Assembly (NCBI GenBank): GCA_035276475.1
Contig: DATELQ010000039.1
Coordinates: 8,207-72,206 of the forward strand
Source of the DNA: DATDFB01 sp035276475
GTDB lineage: Bacteria > Acidobacteriota > Thermoanaerobaculia > Gp7-AA8
Reading direction: 5' to 3'
DNA: 64,000 nucleotides
Part shown: piece after piece, positions 1 through 8,285 of the stretch
Layout: every line of letters starts with the position of its first letter
How positions within the stretch are numbered: the stretch's first letter is position 1
The notes under the pieces: model-generated
The model's database searches: none
What the model was told of the DNA's origin: nothing
Seen by the model: only the letters and a program-made list of their open reading frames with translations
Position numbers and translations under genes: made by a program

Positions 1-1
1 T

Positions 2-706
2 GCCTGGAAGCTGCTCGTGACGGTGAACGGCTACATCGTCACGCGCGAGCCGTGGAAGATGTTCAAGACGAGCGGCGCGGACGACGCGCTGGCGCGGGTG
101 ATCTGGAACACGCTGGAGTCGCTGCGCATCGTCTGGGTGATGCTCGCGCCGGTGATGCCCGCGACGGCGCGCGAAGCACTCTCGCGCCTCGGCGCGGATC
201 CGGACGCGATCGGCACCGACGCGCTGGCGTGGGGACAGCTGCCGAACGGCGCGGCGATCCGCGCGGGCGATCCGATTTTTCCGCGCATCGATGCCGCGGC
301 ATTCATGGGAGAGAAGAAGATGGATGAACAGAAACCGGCTCCGCCGCCCGTGGAGACGACGCAGGCCGCCCCGCCCGACCTCGCCAAGATCGGCATCGAG
401 CACTTCATGGGCGTCGACCTACGCGTCGCCGAAGTGCGCGCGGCGGAGCGCGTGCCGAAGTCGAAGAAGCTCGTCAAGATGTCGGTGTTTGACGGCAGCG
501 CCGAGCGGACCATCGTCGCCGGCATCGCCACAAAGTACGCGCCGGAGGAGCTGGTCGGCCGCAAGATCGTGATCGTGGCGAACCTCGAGCCGAAGGCGCT
601 CGCCGGCATCGAGTCGAACGGCATGGTGCTGGCCGCGTCGATCGACGGCGAGCCGTCGCTGCTCGCCGTCGATCCGAACGTTCCCGCGGGGACGAAGGTC
701 AAGTAA
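2..706 (+). CDS. metG: Methionyl-tRNA synthetase, C-terminal part (5' end outside window)
   Basis: The frame is open from base 2, so the gene begins before the window. The visible ~234 residues hold the end of the anticodon-binding helical bundle (the REPWKMFK stretch matches the family's ETAPWKL-type motif), an Ala/Pro linker (about residues 105-125), and a C-terminal OB-fold tRNA-binding domain (MGVDLRVAEVRAAERVPKSK, then IVAGIATKYAPEELVGR, ending SNGMVLAAS). This appended domain dimerises and binds tRNA in E. coli-type MetG. The catalytic domain is not visible. The stop lies directly beside the stop of the convergent secreted-protein gene, with no gap for separate terminators. Confidence 0.93.
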   Translation, partial: AWKLLVTVNGYIVTREPWKMFKTSGADDALARVIWNTLESLRIVWVMLAPVMPATAREALSRLGADPDAIGTDALAWGQLPNGAAIRAGDPIFPRIDAAAFMGEKKMDEQKPAPPPVETTQAAPPDLAKIGIEHFMGVDLRVAEVRAAERVPKSKKLVKMSVFDGSAERTIVAGIATKYAPEELVGRKIVIVANLEPKALAGIESNGMVLAASIDGEPSLLAVDPNVPAGTKVK

Positions 707-3346
707 TCACTGCGACTTTCCGATCCGGTCGAACCAGGCCTGACCGTCGACTACGAAGAAGAAGAGGCTCGTCACCGATCCCGAGTAGGTGCCGGGAATG
801 ATGTTGAGCGCGCTCGCCGGGATCTCCACGCGGATCCACGATCCGCCCGCCGGCACGGGGCCCATGTACAACTGTTCCGACATGTTGTGCGGCGTTCCCC
901 AGTAGGCGTTCTTGACGTCGCCGCTCCAGAGGCCGAAGCGGAGCTGGATCTCCGACGGCGGGGCACACTCGTTGACGAGCATGTACAAGACGATCTTGTC
1001 GGTGCTCTGCAGCGAGTCGACGCCGGGCGGGGCGATTTCGTCGACCTGGCCCCAACCCGTGCCGGTGCCGGCAAATCCCTCGACGATCGCCTTCGTGCCG
1101 CTGGCGACGCGCGACGTATCCCACGTGAGGCTCGTCGCGCCGCCGACGGGCGGATCGTCGACCCACACGGTGTCGCCGGAGGGGAAGGTCGGCGGCGTGG
1201 CCGTGCCTAGGGCGCACGGCGTGCCGCTCAGGGCGACGTGGTCGATCCACGCCTGTCCGGCGCCCTGCATGCGCACCCTCACGCTGGTGATGGTGGTGTT
1301 TTCCAATCCGAGGAAGCGCGACGGAATCTCGATGCGCTGCCACGAGCCCTGCGCGGGCATCGGCGTTCCCGCCGACTTGAGCAGCGCCTGCTCCGACCAG
1401 TTGGACGGCGTTCCCCAATAGACGCCGCTGGTGAGGCTGTAGTTCGTCGTCCATTCGACCGCGAGCTCCGAGGGGGGCGGATCGCAGTCGTTGAGGAGCA
1501 CGTAGACGACGAGATTCAGGCCGTACGGAATGGAGGCGCTGAAGCCGCTCACGGCAACGTCGTGCTGCCCCGTCGCGGAGTACTGCCCCTTGATCGCTTG
1601 CGTGCCGCTGGCATGCTGCCCCGCATCCCACGAGCCGGTGATGCTGCCGCCGGACGGCGTGGCGTCGTCGACGAGCACGGTGTCGCCCGAGGGAATCGAC
1701 GGCGGCGCAGCGAAGCCGGTGATGCACTCCGTCCCGCTCTTGCCGACGGCGTCGAACCACATCGATCCGCTCGGCGTCGTCGCGGCGATGTAGTTGATCG
1801 TCCGCTGCTCGAGCCCGAGCGTGCGCGCCGGCACGGAGAGCCGCGTCCAGACGCCCACCGGAGGCATTGCGCCGGCGTGGTAGCCGCCGGTGGTCGTGCC
1901 CCACGTGGCCATGCCGGAGGTCCACGGGTCGGGGGTCAGCCAATCGAGCCGCAATCCCGAGGGCGGATCGCAACTGTCGAGGAGAACCCAGAAGTTCAGC
2001 GTCTCCCCGATGCCGACCCAGAAGCTCGTGTTGCTGGCGAGCGTCCCCTGGTTGTTGAAGTACGTCTGCGTGAAGTGCAGCGACTTCGTTCCGAGCGCGT
2101 GCTGCGCCGTGTCCCACACGAAGCCGGTGGAGGCGCCGGCGGGCAGGGTGTCGTCGATCCAGATCGTGTCGGTGATCTGCGCGGGCGGCGTGGCGAACGG
2201 CGCCGCGCACGTCTTGCTCAGCCGGTCGAACCACACCTGGCCGTCGTAGAGCTGCACCTGGAAGCCGTCGACGGCGACGTTCTCGAGTCCGAGCTGGCTG
2301 GCGGGGATGTCGACGCGGATCCACGTCGCCTGGCTGGGGATGCCGCCGAGCGAGACGTATCCGCTTTCGCCGCCGAGGAGGGTTTGGCCGTAGTAGGCGC
2401 TCGACCACGCGCCGCCGGCGGCGTGCCAGCTCAGCACGATCTCGCGCGGCGGCGTGCAGTCGCTGAGAAGGAGGTAGGCGACGAGATGCTCGCCGGTGTT
2501 CGGCGTGAGCGTGGCGGTCGCGCCGCTGAGCGTGGCGCCGTGCGCGCCGGCGGCGTTGGCGACTTTGAGCGACTGCGAGCCGCTCGCCGCCTGCGCGGTG
2601 TCCCACGCCGCCGAGCCCTGGCTCATGCCGGAGGGGAGCGTGTCGTCGAGCCAGACGATGTCGGCCGCAGGCACGGCCGGCTGGCCGGCCCTGGACATGG
2701 TGCACGGATCGACGGTGAGCGTGGCCACGCGGCTGTTGCCATTGAGCGTGGCGGTGACGATGGCCGTCGTTTGTGACGCCACCGCATTCGTGCCGATGCC
2801 GAAGTTGGAGCTGCTCTCCCCCGCAAATACGGGCATGCTGGCCGGCAAGGTCGCGGCGCTACTGCTGCTGGAAAGGGCGACAGTCAATCCGCCGGCAGGC
2901 GCGACGCCGCTCAGCGTCAGCGTTCCGCCGGCCGTCTGTTTGATGGCCATGACCTCCGGCGGATCGATGGAGAAGGCGGTGAGCGTGGGCGGCACGACGG
3001 TGAAGCTCGCCGTCGCCGTCGCCTGATAGTTGCCGGTGATGACGACGCTCGTCTGCGCGGCCACCGGCGTCGTGGTGACGGTGAACGTCGCCGACGTGGC
3101 GCCCTGGGCGACGAAGACGCTCGCCGGTACGGCGGCGACGGACGCGTTCGACGACGACAGCGTCACGGTGACGCCGTTGTGCCCGGCCGCGGCGGTGAGC
3201 GTGGCCGTGCCGGTGGCGGACGCGCCGCCGGTGACGGAGCCGGGACTGACGGTGACGGTGGAGAGTTTCACGGGCGCGGCCACGGCGGCGTGCGCGAAGA
3301 GGAACGAAGCGAGACACGAAAGGACGAACAGACGGAGTCTTGTCAT
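707..3346 (-). CDS. Large secreted protein: two Ig-like domains plus four tandem ~150-residue jelly-roll-like repeats
   Basis: The 879-residue product starts with a clear signal peptide (charged MTRLR, hydrophobic core, AHAAVAA cleavage region). Residues ~28-118 and ~120-213 are two similar Ser/Thr/Val-rich Ig-like domains. Four homologous units follow (about 230-385, 395-545, 555-715, 725-879), each with a WxDD-type start, a central ...DCxPP... segment and an ending like QVWFDRLSK. The Asp-Cys-x-Pro-Pro signature is strictly repeated. This pattern suggests lectin or adhesin-like beta-sandwich domains outside the cell. No catalytic motif is visible and I do not recognise the family. GAGGGAGAG just before the ATG can serve as ribosome binding site. 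Confidence 0.85.
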   Translation of the reverse strand: MTRLRLFVLSCLASFLFAHAAVAAPVKLSTVTVSPGSVTGGASATGTATLTAAAGHNGVTVTLSSSNASVAAVPASVFVAQGATSATFTVTTTPVAAQTSVVITGNYQATATASFTVVPPTLTAFSIDPPEVMAIKQTAGGTLTLSGVAPAGGLTVALSSSSSAATLPASMPVFAGESSSNFGIGTNAVASQTTAIVTATLNGNSRVATLTVDPCTMSRAGQPAVPAADIVWLDDTLPSGMSQGSAAWDTAQAASGSQSLKVANAAGAHGATLSGATATLTPNTGEHLVAYLLLSDCTPPREIVLSWHAAGGAWSSAYYGQTLLGGESGYVSLGGIPSQATWIRVDIPASQLGLENVAVDGFQVQLYDGQVWFDRLSKTCAAPFATPPAQITDTIWIDDTLPAGASTGFVWDTAQHALGTKSLHFTQTYFNNQGTLASNTSFWVGIGETLNFWVLLDSCDPPSGLRLDWLTPDPWTSGMATWGTTTGGYHAGAMPPVGVWTRLSVPARTLGLEQRTINYIAATTPSGSMWFDAVGKSGTECITGFAAPPSIPSGDTVLVDDATPSGGSITGSWDAGQHASGTQAIKGQYSATGQHDVAVSGFSASIPYGLNLVVYVLLNDCDPPPSELAVEWTTNYSLTSGVYWGTPSNWSEQALLKSAGTPMPAQGSWQRIEIPSRFLGLENTTITSVRVRMQGAGQAWIDHVALSGTPCALGTATPPTFPSGDTVWVDDPPVGGATSLTWDTSRVASGTKAIVEGFAGTGTGWGQVDEIAPPGVDSLQSTDKIVLYMLVNECAPPSEIQLRFGLWSGDVKNAYWGTPHNMSEQLYMGPVPAGGSWIRVEIPASALNIIPGTYSGSVTSLFFFVVDGQAWFDRIGKSQ

Positions 3347-3577
3347 GATCTCTCCCTCAGCGGATCAGTTTTTATGGTTGTGCGGGGACCAGTTGCTGCT
3401 GAAGGCGAGTTTAGAAGAGGGCCGTCAACTTAACCATATATCGTTCGATAGAACGTAGAGGGATACTCCTGAGGCTGCAAAAATAGGGTGGCGGATCGAT
3501 CGCGGCGGACGTAGATTGACGGCGTCGCTGATCTTGAGATTTTGCAGCGACCCAGACGGCGCACTCTAGCGCGCTGC
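3347..3577. other. Intergenic leader region without a recognised gene
   Basis: This stretch lies between the divergent secreted-protein gene and the hydrolase gene and is more AT-rich than its surroundings. It holds a short inverted repeat CGTTC-N4-GAACG at 3442-3455 and a weak plus-strand promoter-like pair (TTGACG at 3516-3521, ATTTTG at 3539-3544). No coding or tRNA-like structure was found. Together with the hairpin that follows it could encode a very short RNA or an attenuated leader, but this is inference. Confidence 0.4.
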
Positions 3578-3610
3578 GCCCGTTCCCCGGCCAGGAACGG
3601 GCATTTTCTT
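3578..3610 (+). terminator. Intrinsic-terminator-like hairpin upstream of the hydrolase gene
   Basis: A perfect 9-bp stem (GCCCGTTCC at 3578-3586 pairs with GGAACGGGC at 3594-3602) encloses a 7-base loop and is followed by ATTTTCTT. On the plus strand this has the form of a rho-independent terminator. No plus-strand gene precedes it, so it would end a short leader transcript rather than a coding unit. The downstream gene starts 45 bases later. Confidence 0.6.
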
Positions 3611-3654
3611 GTAACCCCATTCAACGTTTCCATATCTCCATTCGTTTTCATGAT

Positions 3655-4941
3655 GTGCAGCTGTTGTTCGTCGTTTCTTTGCTGTTCGCGACCGCCGCTC
3701 CTCCCTCCCGCCCGAACATCGTCCTGATCGTCCTCGACACCGTCCGCTACGACGCCGTCTCCGCGGCGAACACGCCGTTCCTCGACTCGCTGGCGAAGCG
3801 CGGCGTGGTGTTCACGGCGGCGTACAGCACGCACGACTTCACGCCGACGTCGCATTTCTCGATGGAAACGGGCTTCCGCGACGGGCTAGGCAGCGACGAC
3901 GACCGCCCGGAGAACGGCGTGCCGTGGCAGCTGAGCAAGAACGGATACTCGACGTTCGCGGCGGTGGCGAATGGTCTTCTGGCGCAGTCGCAGATGCCGG
4001 TGCACCGCGGCTACGGCGACTTCCGGCTCGTCGGCGACGTCACCGGCGTCAATCCAAACCACTTCTTCGAAGACATCCTCTCCATCGATGCCCGGCTGGC
4101 GCTGTTCCGCGTCCGGCCGACGCACTACGCGCGGGCCATGGTCTACTTCTCGGCCGAGCGCGTGCTGCCGCCGTTTCTCGAGCAGATGCGCGCGGCGAAG
4201 CGGCCGTACTTCGGCTTCGTGAATCTCATCGACGCGCACGCGCCGTACGTGCCGCGCGTCCGGAATTACCAGCCCGAGTCGCAGGTGCCGGCGAATTTCG
4301 ACGGCGACGTGCTGGCGCGGAGGCTACCGGCGGAGCTGGCGCACCCCGACTCGATCGAAGATCCGGCGCGGCGAGCGATGATCAAGCAGAAGATCACGGA
4401 GATCGGCGGCAATCCGCGCCTCCTGGCGCTCGACCTGCCGCCGGAGTCGCTGACGATCTACAAGAACCGCTACATGGCCAAGGTGCGCGAGATGGACGGC
4501 GTGCTCAAGCAGTTCTTCGACGCTGCGAACGGCGAGCATCTCCTCGATGACACGATCGTGATCATCACGTCCGATCATGGCGAGGCGTTCGGCGAGGGCG
4601 GCTACGTGACGCACATGCTCCGCGACAAGGGCGACGACGAGGCCACGCACCACGTGCCGCTCATCGTCATCCTGCCGCCGCGCTTCGCGAAGAGCGCCGC
4701 GACGATCGACCGCCGCTTGTCGATCGCGAACCTCGCCCCGACGATCTACGACCTGGCCGGCCTCGACTCTGGAGCGTTCGCGCAACGTTACGAAGGGTGG
4801 GCGCGCTCGCTCGTGCCGCTCTTCACGACGGTGCCGCCGCGCGTGGCGCGGGCCGTGCCGCCGGAGCGCTCGGCGCAGGACCTGGGCGAGGCGGAGCGGG
4901 AGCGAAGGAAGGCGATGCAGTCGTTGGGGTATGTGCACTAG
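3655..4941 (+). CDS. Secreted sulfatase/alkaline-phosphatase superfamily hydrolase without the sulfatase Cys motif
   Basis: The 428-residue protein begins with a hydrophobic signal sequence (QLLFVVSLLFATAA) and then RPNIVLIVLDTVRYD, the metal-binding start of the sulfatase fold. The C-terminal metal motif TSDHGEAFGEGG (about 309-320) and a DAHAPY segment (about 190-200) are present. At the place where type I sulfatases carry C-x-P-S-R this protein reads DFTPTSH (about 61-67), so there is no Cys or Ser for formylglycine conversion. Thr may be the nucleophile, as in phosphotransferase members. The start is GTG; the nearby ATGs are out of frame. Substrate unknown. Confidence 0.8.
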   Translation: MQLLFVVSLLFATAAPPSRPNIVLIVLDTVRYDAVSAANTPFLDSLAKRGVVFTAAYSTHDFTPTSHFSMETGFRDGLGSDDDRPENGVPWQLSKNGYSTFAAVANGLLAQSQMPVHRGYGDFRLVGDVTGVNPNHFFEDILSIDARLALFRVRPTHYARAMVYFSAERVLPPFLEQMRAAKRPYFGFVNLIDAHAPYVPRVRNYQPESQVPANFDGDVLARRLPAELAHPDSIEDPARRAMIKQKITEIGGNPRLLALDLPPESLTIYKNRYMAKVREMDGVLKQFFDAANGEHLLDDTIVIITSDHGEAFGEGGYVTHMLRDKGDDEATHHVPLIVILPPRFAKSAATIDRRLSIANLAPTIYDLAGLDSGAFAQRYEGWARSLVPLFTTVPPRVARAVPPERSAQDLGEAERERRKAMQSLGYVH

Positions 4942-4943
4942 AG

Positions 4944-5070
4944 GTGACAGGGCACAGGGGGCAGGGCGCAGGTGGTTGTCTTGCCGCCGCACGGGCACGT
5001 GCCTTGGACAGACAGTCGTGCAGTCGGTTAGGACACCACCTGTCCCCCGCCCCCTGCGCCCTGTCCCCTG
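4944..5070. repeat. Dispersed long-hairpin repeat, copy 1 (ACAGGGCACAGG family)
   Basis: The left arm (4944-4980) is built from ACAGGG/GCACAGG micro-repeats ending in GGTGGT. The right arm (5031-5070) is its imperfect inverse, starting ACCACCTGTCCCC and ending CTGTCCCCTG. The arms enclose about 50 bases. Two further copies occur at 14471-14586 and 58570-58663. Here it separates two convergent genes and fills almost the whole gap, so it could act as a two-way terminator or simply be a REP-like element. Confidence 0.8.
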
Positions 5071-5071
5071 A

Positions 5072-5317
5072 TCAAAACACATCGTCGACGATGCCGACGA
5101 CGACCGAGCGCACCGGGCCATCGTTCGAGTCGAGCACCTGCCGCGCCCCGTTCCCCTCATCGAGGACGATGACGCGCTCGTCGGCGCCGGCGCCGACGGC
5201 GTCGACGGCGATCAGGTAGTCGCCGCCGTCTTTCTCCACGACGAGGAGACGGCGCGAGTTGTAGAACGGGTGCTTGATCGTCCCGTGGATCTCACCGATG
5301 ACGCGGCCGAGGATCAT
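5072..5317 (-). CDS. BMC-P pentamer shell protein (EutN/CcmL family)
   Basis: The 81-residue product has the whole EutN/CcmL fold: it opens MILGRVIGEIHGTIKHP, has the central DAVGAGADERVIVLDEGNGAR segment, and closes with VVVGIVDDV. Five copies of such a protein cap one vertex of a microcompartment shell. It is the last gene of the operon and its start overlaps the stop of the preceding BMC-P gene by four bases (ATGA). This is one of three BMC-P genes in the locus. Confidence 0.92.
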   Translation of the reverse strand: MILGRVIGEIHGTIKHPFYNSRRLLVVEKDGGDYLIAVDAVGAGADERVIVLDEGNGARQVLDSNDGPVRSVVVGIVDDVF

Positions 5318-5586
5318 GGGGCGACGTTCACTCCGTCGACGATGGCGATGATGGCGTGATCGACCGGGACGAACCACGGGTCGAGCGCGAGCGCGGCCTC
5401 GCGGCCGCCTTCGTACGAGACGAGCTCGCCCGGGCCGGCCATGCGCGTCGAGTCGGCGGCGACGATCGACTTCCCCTTCGGATTCAACTTCTTGTCGAGC
5501 GGCTGCACGATCAGCATCGGCACGCCTTCGAGTCCGGGCGTGACGATGCACGGCACGACCTGCCCGATGACACGGCCTAGGAGCAT
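5314..5586 (-). CDS. BMC-P pentamer shell protein (EutN/CcmL family)
   Basis: The 90-residue protein opens with MLLGRVIGQVVPCIVTPGLE and ends with AIIAIVDGVNV, typical EutN/CcmL edges. Compared with its two paralogues it has an extended middle (REAALALDPWFVPVDHAII) where the usual short loop is replaced by a longer segment. The start codon shares one base with the stop of the BMC-T gene before it, and its stop overlaps the next BMC-P start, so translational coupling along the operon is likely. Confidence 0.9.
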   Translation of the reverse strand: MLLGRVIGQVVPCIVTPGLEGVPMLIVQPLDKKLNPKGKSIVAADSTRMAGPGELVSYEGGREAALALDPWFVPVDHAIIAIVDGVNVAP

Positions 5587-6200
5587 CAGCCGGCCTCCCC
5601 GTCCAACTCCAGGAGCGGCGCGGCGTCGAAGCGCGTCGCGGCGGTGATGTCGCGCTCGAGCACATCGTGCGGCGCGGCGATGATGCGGTGGGAGAAGCCG
5701 TGCGGCGGTCCGCCGCCCGGCGTGCCGGCCGCGGCGAGCGTCGCGGCGGCATCGACGTCGTGCAGCGTGCCGGCGAGAAGGGCGATCCCCTTCCCGGACA
5801 GGCCCGTGTCGGAGAGGCGCACTTCGATGAGCTCCACCGGCGTTCCCTTCATCGCCGCTTCCACGGCGCGCACGATCGACGAGGCCGTGTCGGTCTCGAG
5901 GATCAGGAGCGACCCGCTCGAACGGTGCTTCGTGCCGAACACCGCGTCGTAGAGCGCGGGGTGGATATCGGGGAGGAACGCGTGATCCGTCACCGCCGTC
6001 GGCGTCGTCGCCAGCGCCTCCTCGAGCGACTCCTTCGTCGACGCCGTCGAGCCGCCGAAGAGCACCAGATACCGCCCGCGCGTGACCGTGCCGGCGCGCA
6101 CGAAGGCGATCGGCGCCTTTTTCAGGATGCGGTCGACCGCATACACGCCGGCCGGGATGTCTTCGTAGTCGATGACGGCGAGCGCGGAGGCCTTCTTCAT
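5586..6200 (-). CDS. BMC-T tandem-domain trimeric shell protein
   Basis: This 204-residue protein carries two BMC folds: residues ~1-85 (ALAVIDYEDIPAGVYAVDRI ...) and ~95-175 (SLLILETDTASSIVRAVEAA ...). Three copies form one pseudohexameric shell tile, often with a larger, gated central pore. By recollection its layout is like the H. ochraceum BMC-T1 class. The start is the ATG of MKKASALAV at 6198-6200, one base into the stop of the dehydrogenase gene. The much longer open frame upstream is antisense shadow of that dehydrogenase. Confidence 0.88.
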   Translation of the reverse strand: MKKASALAVIDYEDIPAGVYAVDRILKKAPIAFVRAGTVTRGRYLVLFGGSTASTKESLEEALATTPTAVTDHAFLPDIHPALYDAVFGTKHRSSGSLLILETDTASSIVRAVEAAMKGTPVELIEVRLSDTGLSGKGIALLAGTLHDVDAAATLAAAGTPGGGPPHGFSHRIIAAPHDVLERDITAATRFDAAPLLELDGEAG

Positions 6201-7663
6201 CACGTGATCCTGAAGTGGTCGACGAGGACGCAGCGGCGCCAGCGCGAGAAACTGCGCGGCGACGTCATCCCCTCCCCCGTCGGGCTGGCGATGGTGAACG
6301 AGCAGTAGCCCTCGCCGTCGAGCCCCAGGCCGGCCTGGGAGCGGCCGTTCTTGACGAAGATCGAGCAGTCGCAGGCCTTGGCCATGCGGGAGAGGTTGTC
6401 GAGGTTCTTCGAGTGCATGACCGCCGTGTGGCGGTTGCCGCCCTCGACTTCCACGGCCAGGTCGATGGCGCGGTTCGCGTTCGGCACACGGCAGACCGGC
6501 ATGACCGGCATCATCTGCTCGGTCCAGAGCAGCGGGTGGTCTTCGTTGACCTCGACGACGACGAGGCGCGCGGAGTCGGGCGCGCTGATGCCCAGCTTGC
6601 CGAGGATCACGTTCGCGTTCTTGCCGATGAGATCTTTGTTGAGGCGCGCCTTCTGCCGCGGCCCTTTCATCTCGGCGAAGACGACGCGCTCGAGCTCGGG
6701 CAGGCGGTTCGACGGCAGGACGACGGCGTTGTTGCGGCCCATCGCGGCGATGAGTGCGTCGGCGATGGAGGCGACGGCGAGCGTTTCTTTTTCGTCGGTG
6801 CAGATGATGGTGTTGTCGGTCGAGCCGCCGAGGACGATGTCGCGGGCGGCCTTGTCGATGTCGGCGCTCTCGTCGACGACCACGGGCGGGTTGCCGGGAC
6901 CGGCGCAAATCGCGCGCTTGCCGCTCAGCATGGCCTGGCGGACGACGTCGGGGCCGCCTGTGACGACGACGAGGCGGATGCCGCGGTCCTTCATCAGCTC
7001 CTGCGCCGACTCGATCGTCGGATTGGCCACGCCGGTGATGACGTTGGGCGGGCCGCCGGCGCCGACGATCGCTTTGTTGATGAGCGCGATCGTCTGCATG
7101 CAGCAGTTCTTCGCGTAGGGGTGGACGTTGAAGACGACGCTGTTCCCCGCGGCGATCATGCCGATGGTGTTGCAGATGATCGTCGACGTCGGATTCGTCA
7201 CCGGCGTGATCGCGCCGATGACGCCGAAGGGCGCCGGCTCGGTGAGCTCGAGGCCGTGGTCGCCGCTGACGGCGATCGGCGCGAGGTCTTCGATGCCGGG
7301 CGTCTTCTCGGTGACGAGGCGGTTCTTGACGACTTTGTCTTCGTAGCGGCCGTAGCCGGTCTCGTCGTGCGCGGCCTTCGCCAGGGCCTCGCAGTTGTCG
7401 AGCATGGAGCGGCGGATGGCCTCGATGATCTTCGCGCGCGTTGACAGCGGCAGGGCTACGAATTGCTTCTGCGCCGCGGCCGCCGCGGCCACACACTCGG
7501 AGACCGTGGCGAAGACGCCTAAGGATTGATCGGTCGCATAGCCGCCGCCGGCGGCGGCGATCGGAATCGCCGGCTGGCCGCCGCCGCGCAGGATGTCCCC
7601 CGCGATGCGGCGCGCGATCTCGTCGATCTCGCGGTCGGTGAGGCGGTTCATCGGCGCGCTCAT
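6200..7663 (-). CDS. CoA-acylating aldehyde dehydrogenase of the microcompartment (PduP/EutE-like)
   Basis: The 487-residue enzyme converts an aldehyde, CoA and NAD to acyl-CoA and NADH. The catalytic Cys lies in TIICTDEKE (around residue 290), the nucleotide segment is VTGGPDVVRQAMLSG, and AGPGNPPVVVDESADI matches PduP/EutE. The N-terminus (NRLTDREIDEIARRIAGDIL) is an amphipathic helix followed by a Gly/Ala/Pro-rich linker, the usual form of an encapsulation peptide that places cargo in the shell. The gene overlaps both neighbours by one to four bases. With DeoC in the operon, acetaldehyde is the expected substrate. Confidence 0.93.
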   Translation of the reverse strand: MSAPMNRLTDREIDEIARRIAGDILRGGGQPAIPIAAAGGGYATDQSLGVFATVSECVAAAAAAQKQFVALPLSTRAKIIEAIRRSMLDNCEALAKAAHDETGYGRYEDKVVKNRLVTEKTPGIEDLAPIAVSGDHGLELTEPAPFGVIGAITPVTNPTSTIICNTIGMIAAGNSVVFNVHPYAKNCCMQTIALINKAIVGAGGPPNVITGVANPTIESAQELMKDRGIRLVVVTGGPDVVRQAMLSGKRAICAGPGNPPVVVDESADIDKAARDIVLGGSTDNTIICTDEKETLAVASIADALIAAMGRNNAVVLPSNRLPELERVVFAEMKGPRQKARLNKDLIGKNANVILGKLGISAPDSARLVVVEVNEDHPLLWTEQMMPVMPVCRVPNANRAIDLAVEVEGGNRHTAVMHSKNLDNLSRMAKACDCSIFVKNGRSQAGLGLDGEGYCSFTIASPTGEGMTSPRSFSRWRRCVLVDHFRIT

Positions 7664-7947
7664 TTCTTGTATTTCTCGGCGTCGCCGACGTACCAGCAGT
7701 CGACGATGGCCAGGATCACCGAGTCGACGGGGCGCTTGTCGGTGACGGTCGTTTGCCGCGCGGAGCTCCCCGCGGCGATCAGCACGACTTCGTCGGGGCC
7801 GGCGCCGACGGCGTCAGCGGAGACGATGGCGTTCCCCGTCTCCTTCCCCTCTTCGTCGAGCGGCTTGACGACGAGGAGCTTGATGCCGTTGATGCTCGGC
7901 TCCTTGCGGGTGGAGACGACGGTGCCCACCACTCTTGCGAGTTGCAT
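7660..7947 (-). CDS. BMC-P pentamer shell protein (EutN/CcmL family)
   Basis: The 95-residue product opens MQLARVVGTVVSTRKEPSI and contains SADAVGAGPDEVVLIAAGSS and AIVDCWYV, diagnostic of EutN/CcmL vertex proteins. A short charged tail (GDAEKYKK) follows the fold. The stop overlaps the dehydrogenase start (ATGA). It is the first of the three vertex genes in transcription order. Confidence 0.92.
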   Translation of the reverse strand: MQLARVVGTVVSTRKEPSINGIKLLVVKPLDEEGKETGNAIVSADAVGAGPDEVVLIAAGSSARQTTVTDKRPVDSVILAIVDCWYVGDAEKYKK

Positions 7948-7956
7948 GGCGGGAAG

Positions 7957-8271
7957 CTATCCCTTCTTGCCGCCGCCGCCGGCCGGTGCGGGCGTGGTGC
8001 GCCCGAGCGGCATGACCGCGTCGACCTGGTCGTGGGGACGAGCGATGACGTGGACGGTGACGACGTCGCCGACGCGCCCCGCCGCGGTCTGCGCCGCGTC
8101 CATGGCCGCGCGCACGGCCGCCACGTCGCCGCGCACGACGATTGTGGTGTAGCCGCCGCCGGTCTTCTCGTACCCGACGAGCTCCACGCGCGCGGCCTTG
8201 ACGGCCGCGTCGGCGGCCTCGACGACCGCGGGGAAGGAGCGGGTTTCGATCATTCCGAGTGCATCAGTCAT
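7957..8271 (-). CDS. BMC-H hexameric shell protein (PduA/EutM-like)
   Basis: The 104-residue protein has one canonical BMC domain: ALGMIETRSFPAVVEAADAA, then VKAARVELVGYEKTGGGY and HVIARPHDQVDAVMP. Hexamers of this type tile the facets of the shell. A Gly/Lys-rich tail (PAGGGGKKG) follows the domain. It is the only single-domain BMC-H gene in the locus, so this protein should make up most of the shell surface. Confidence 0.95.
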   Translation of the reverse strand: MTDALGMIETRSFPAVVEAADAAVKAARVELVGYEKTGGGYTTIVVRGDVAAVRAAMDAAQTAAGRVGDVVTVHVIARPHDQVDAVMPLGRTTPAPAGGGGKKG

Positions 8272-8285
8272 TTACGTTCTCCTCT

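Noticed and set aside
1238..2776. Plus-strand frame of 512 codons opposite the secreted repeat protein
   Set aside because: Composition is Arg/Ala/Gly-rich without signal or domain, typical of antisense frames in high-GC DNA; the minus strand has a signal peptide and internal repeats.
3442..3455. LexA/SOS box
   Set aside because: The half-sites are in the opposite order (GTTC-N4-GAAC) to the Gram-positive SOS box, and no repair gene is adjacent.
5586..7496. Long minus-strand frame of 636 codons over the dehydrogenase
   Set aside because: Only the last 204 codons are the BMC-T protein; the rest is an out-of-frame copy of the aldehyde dehydrogenase gene with no domain.
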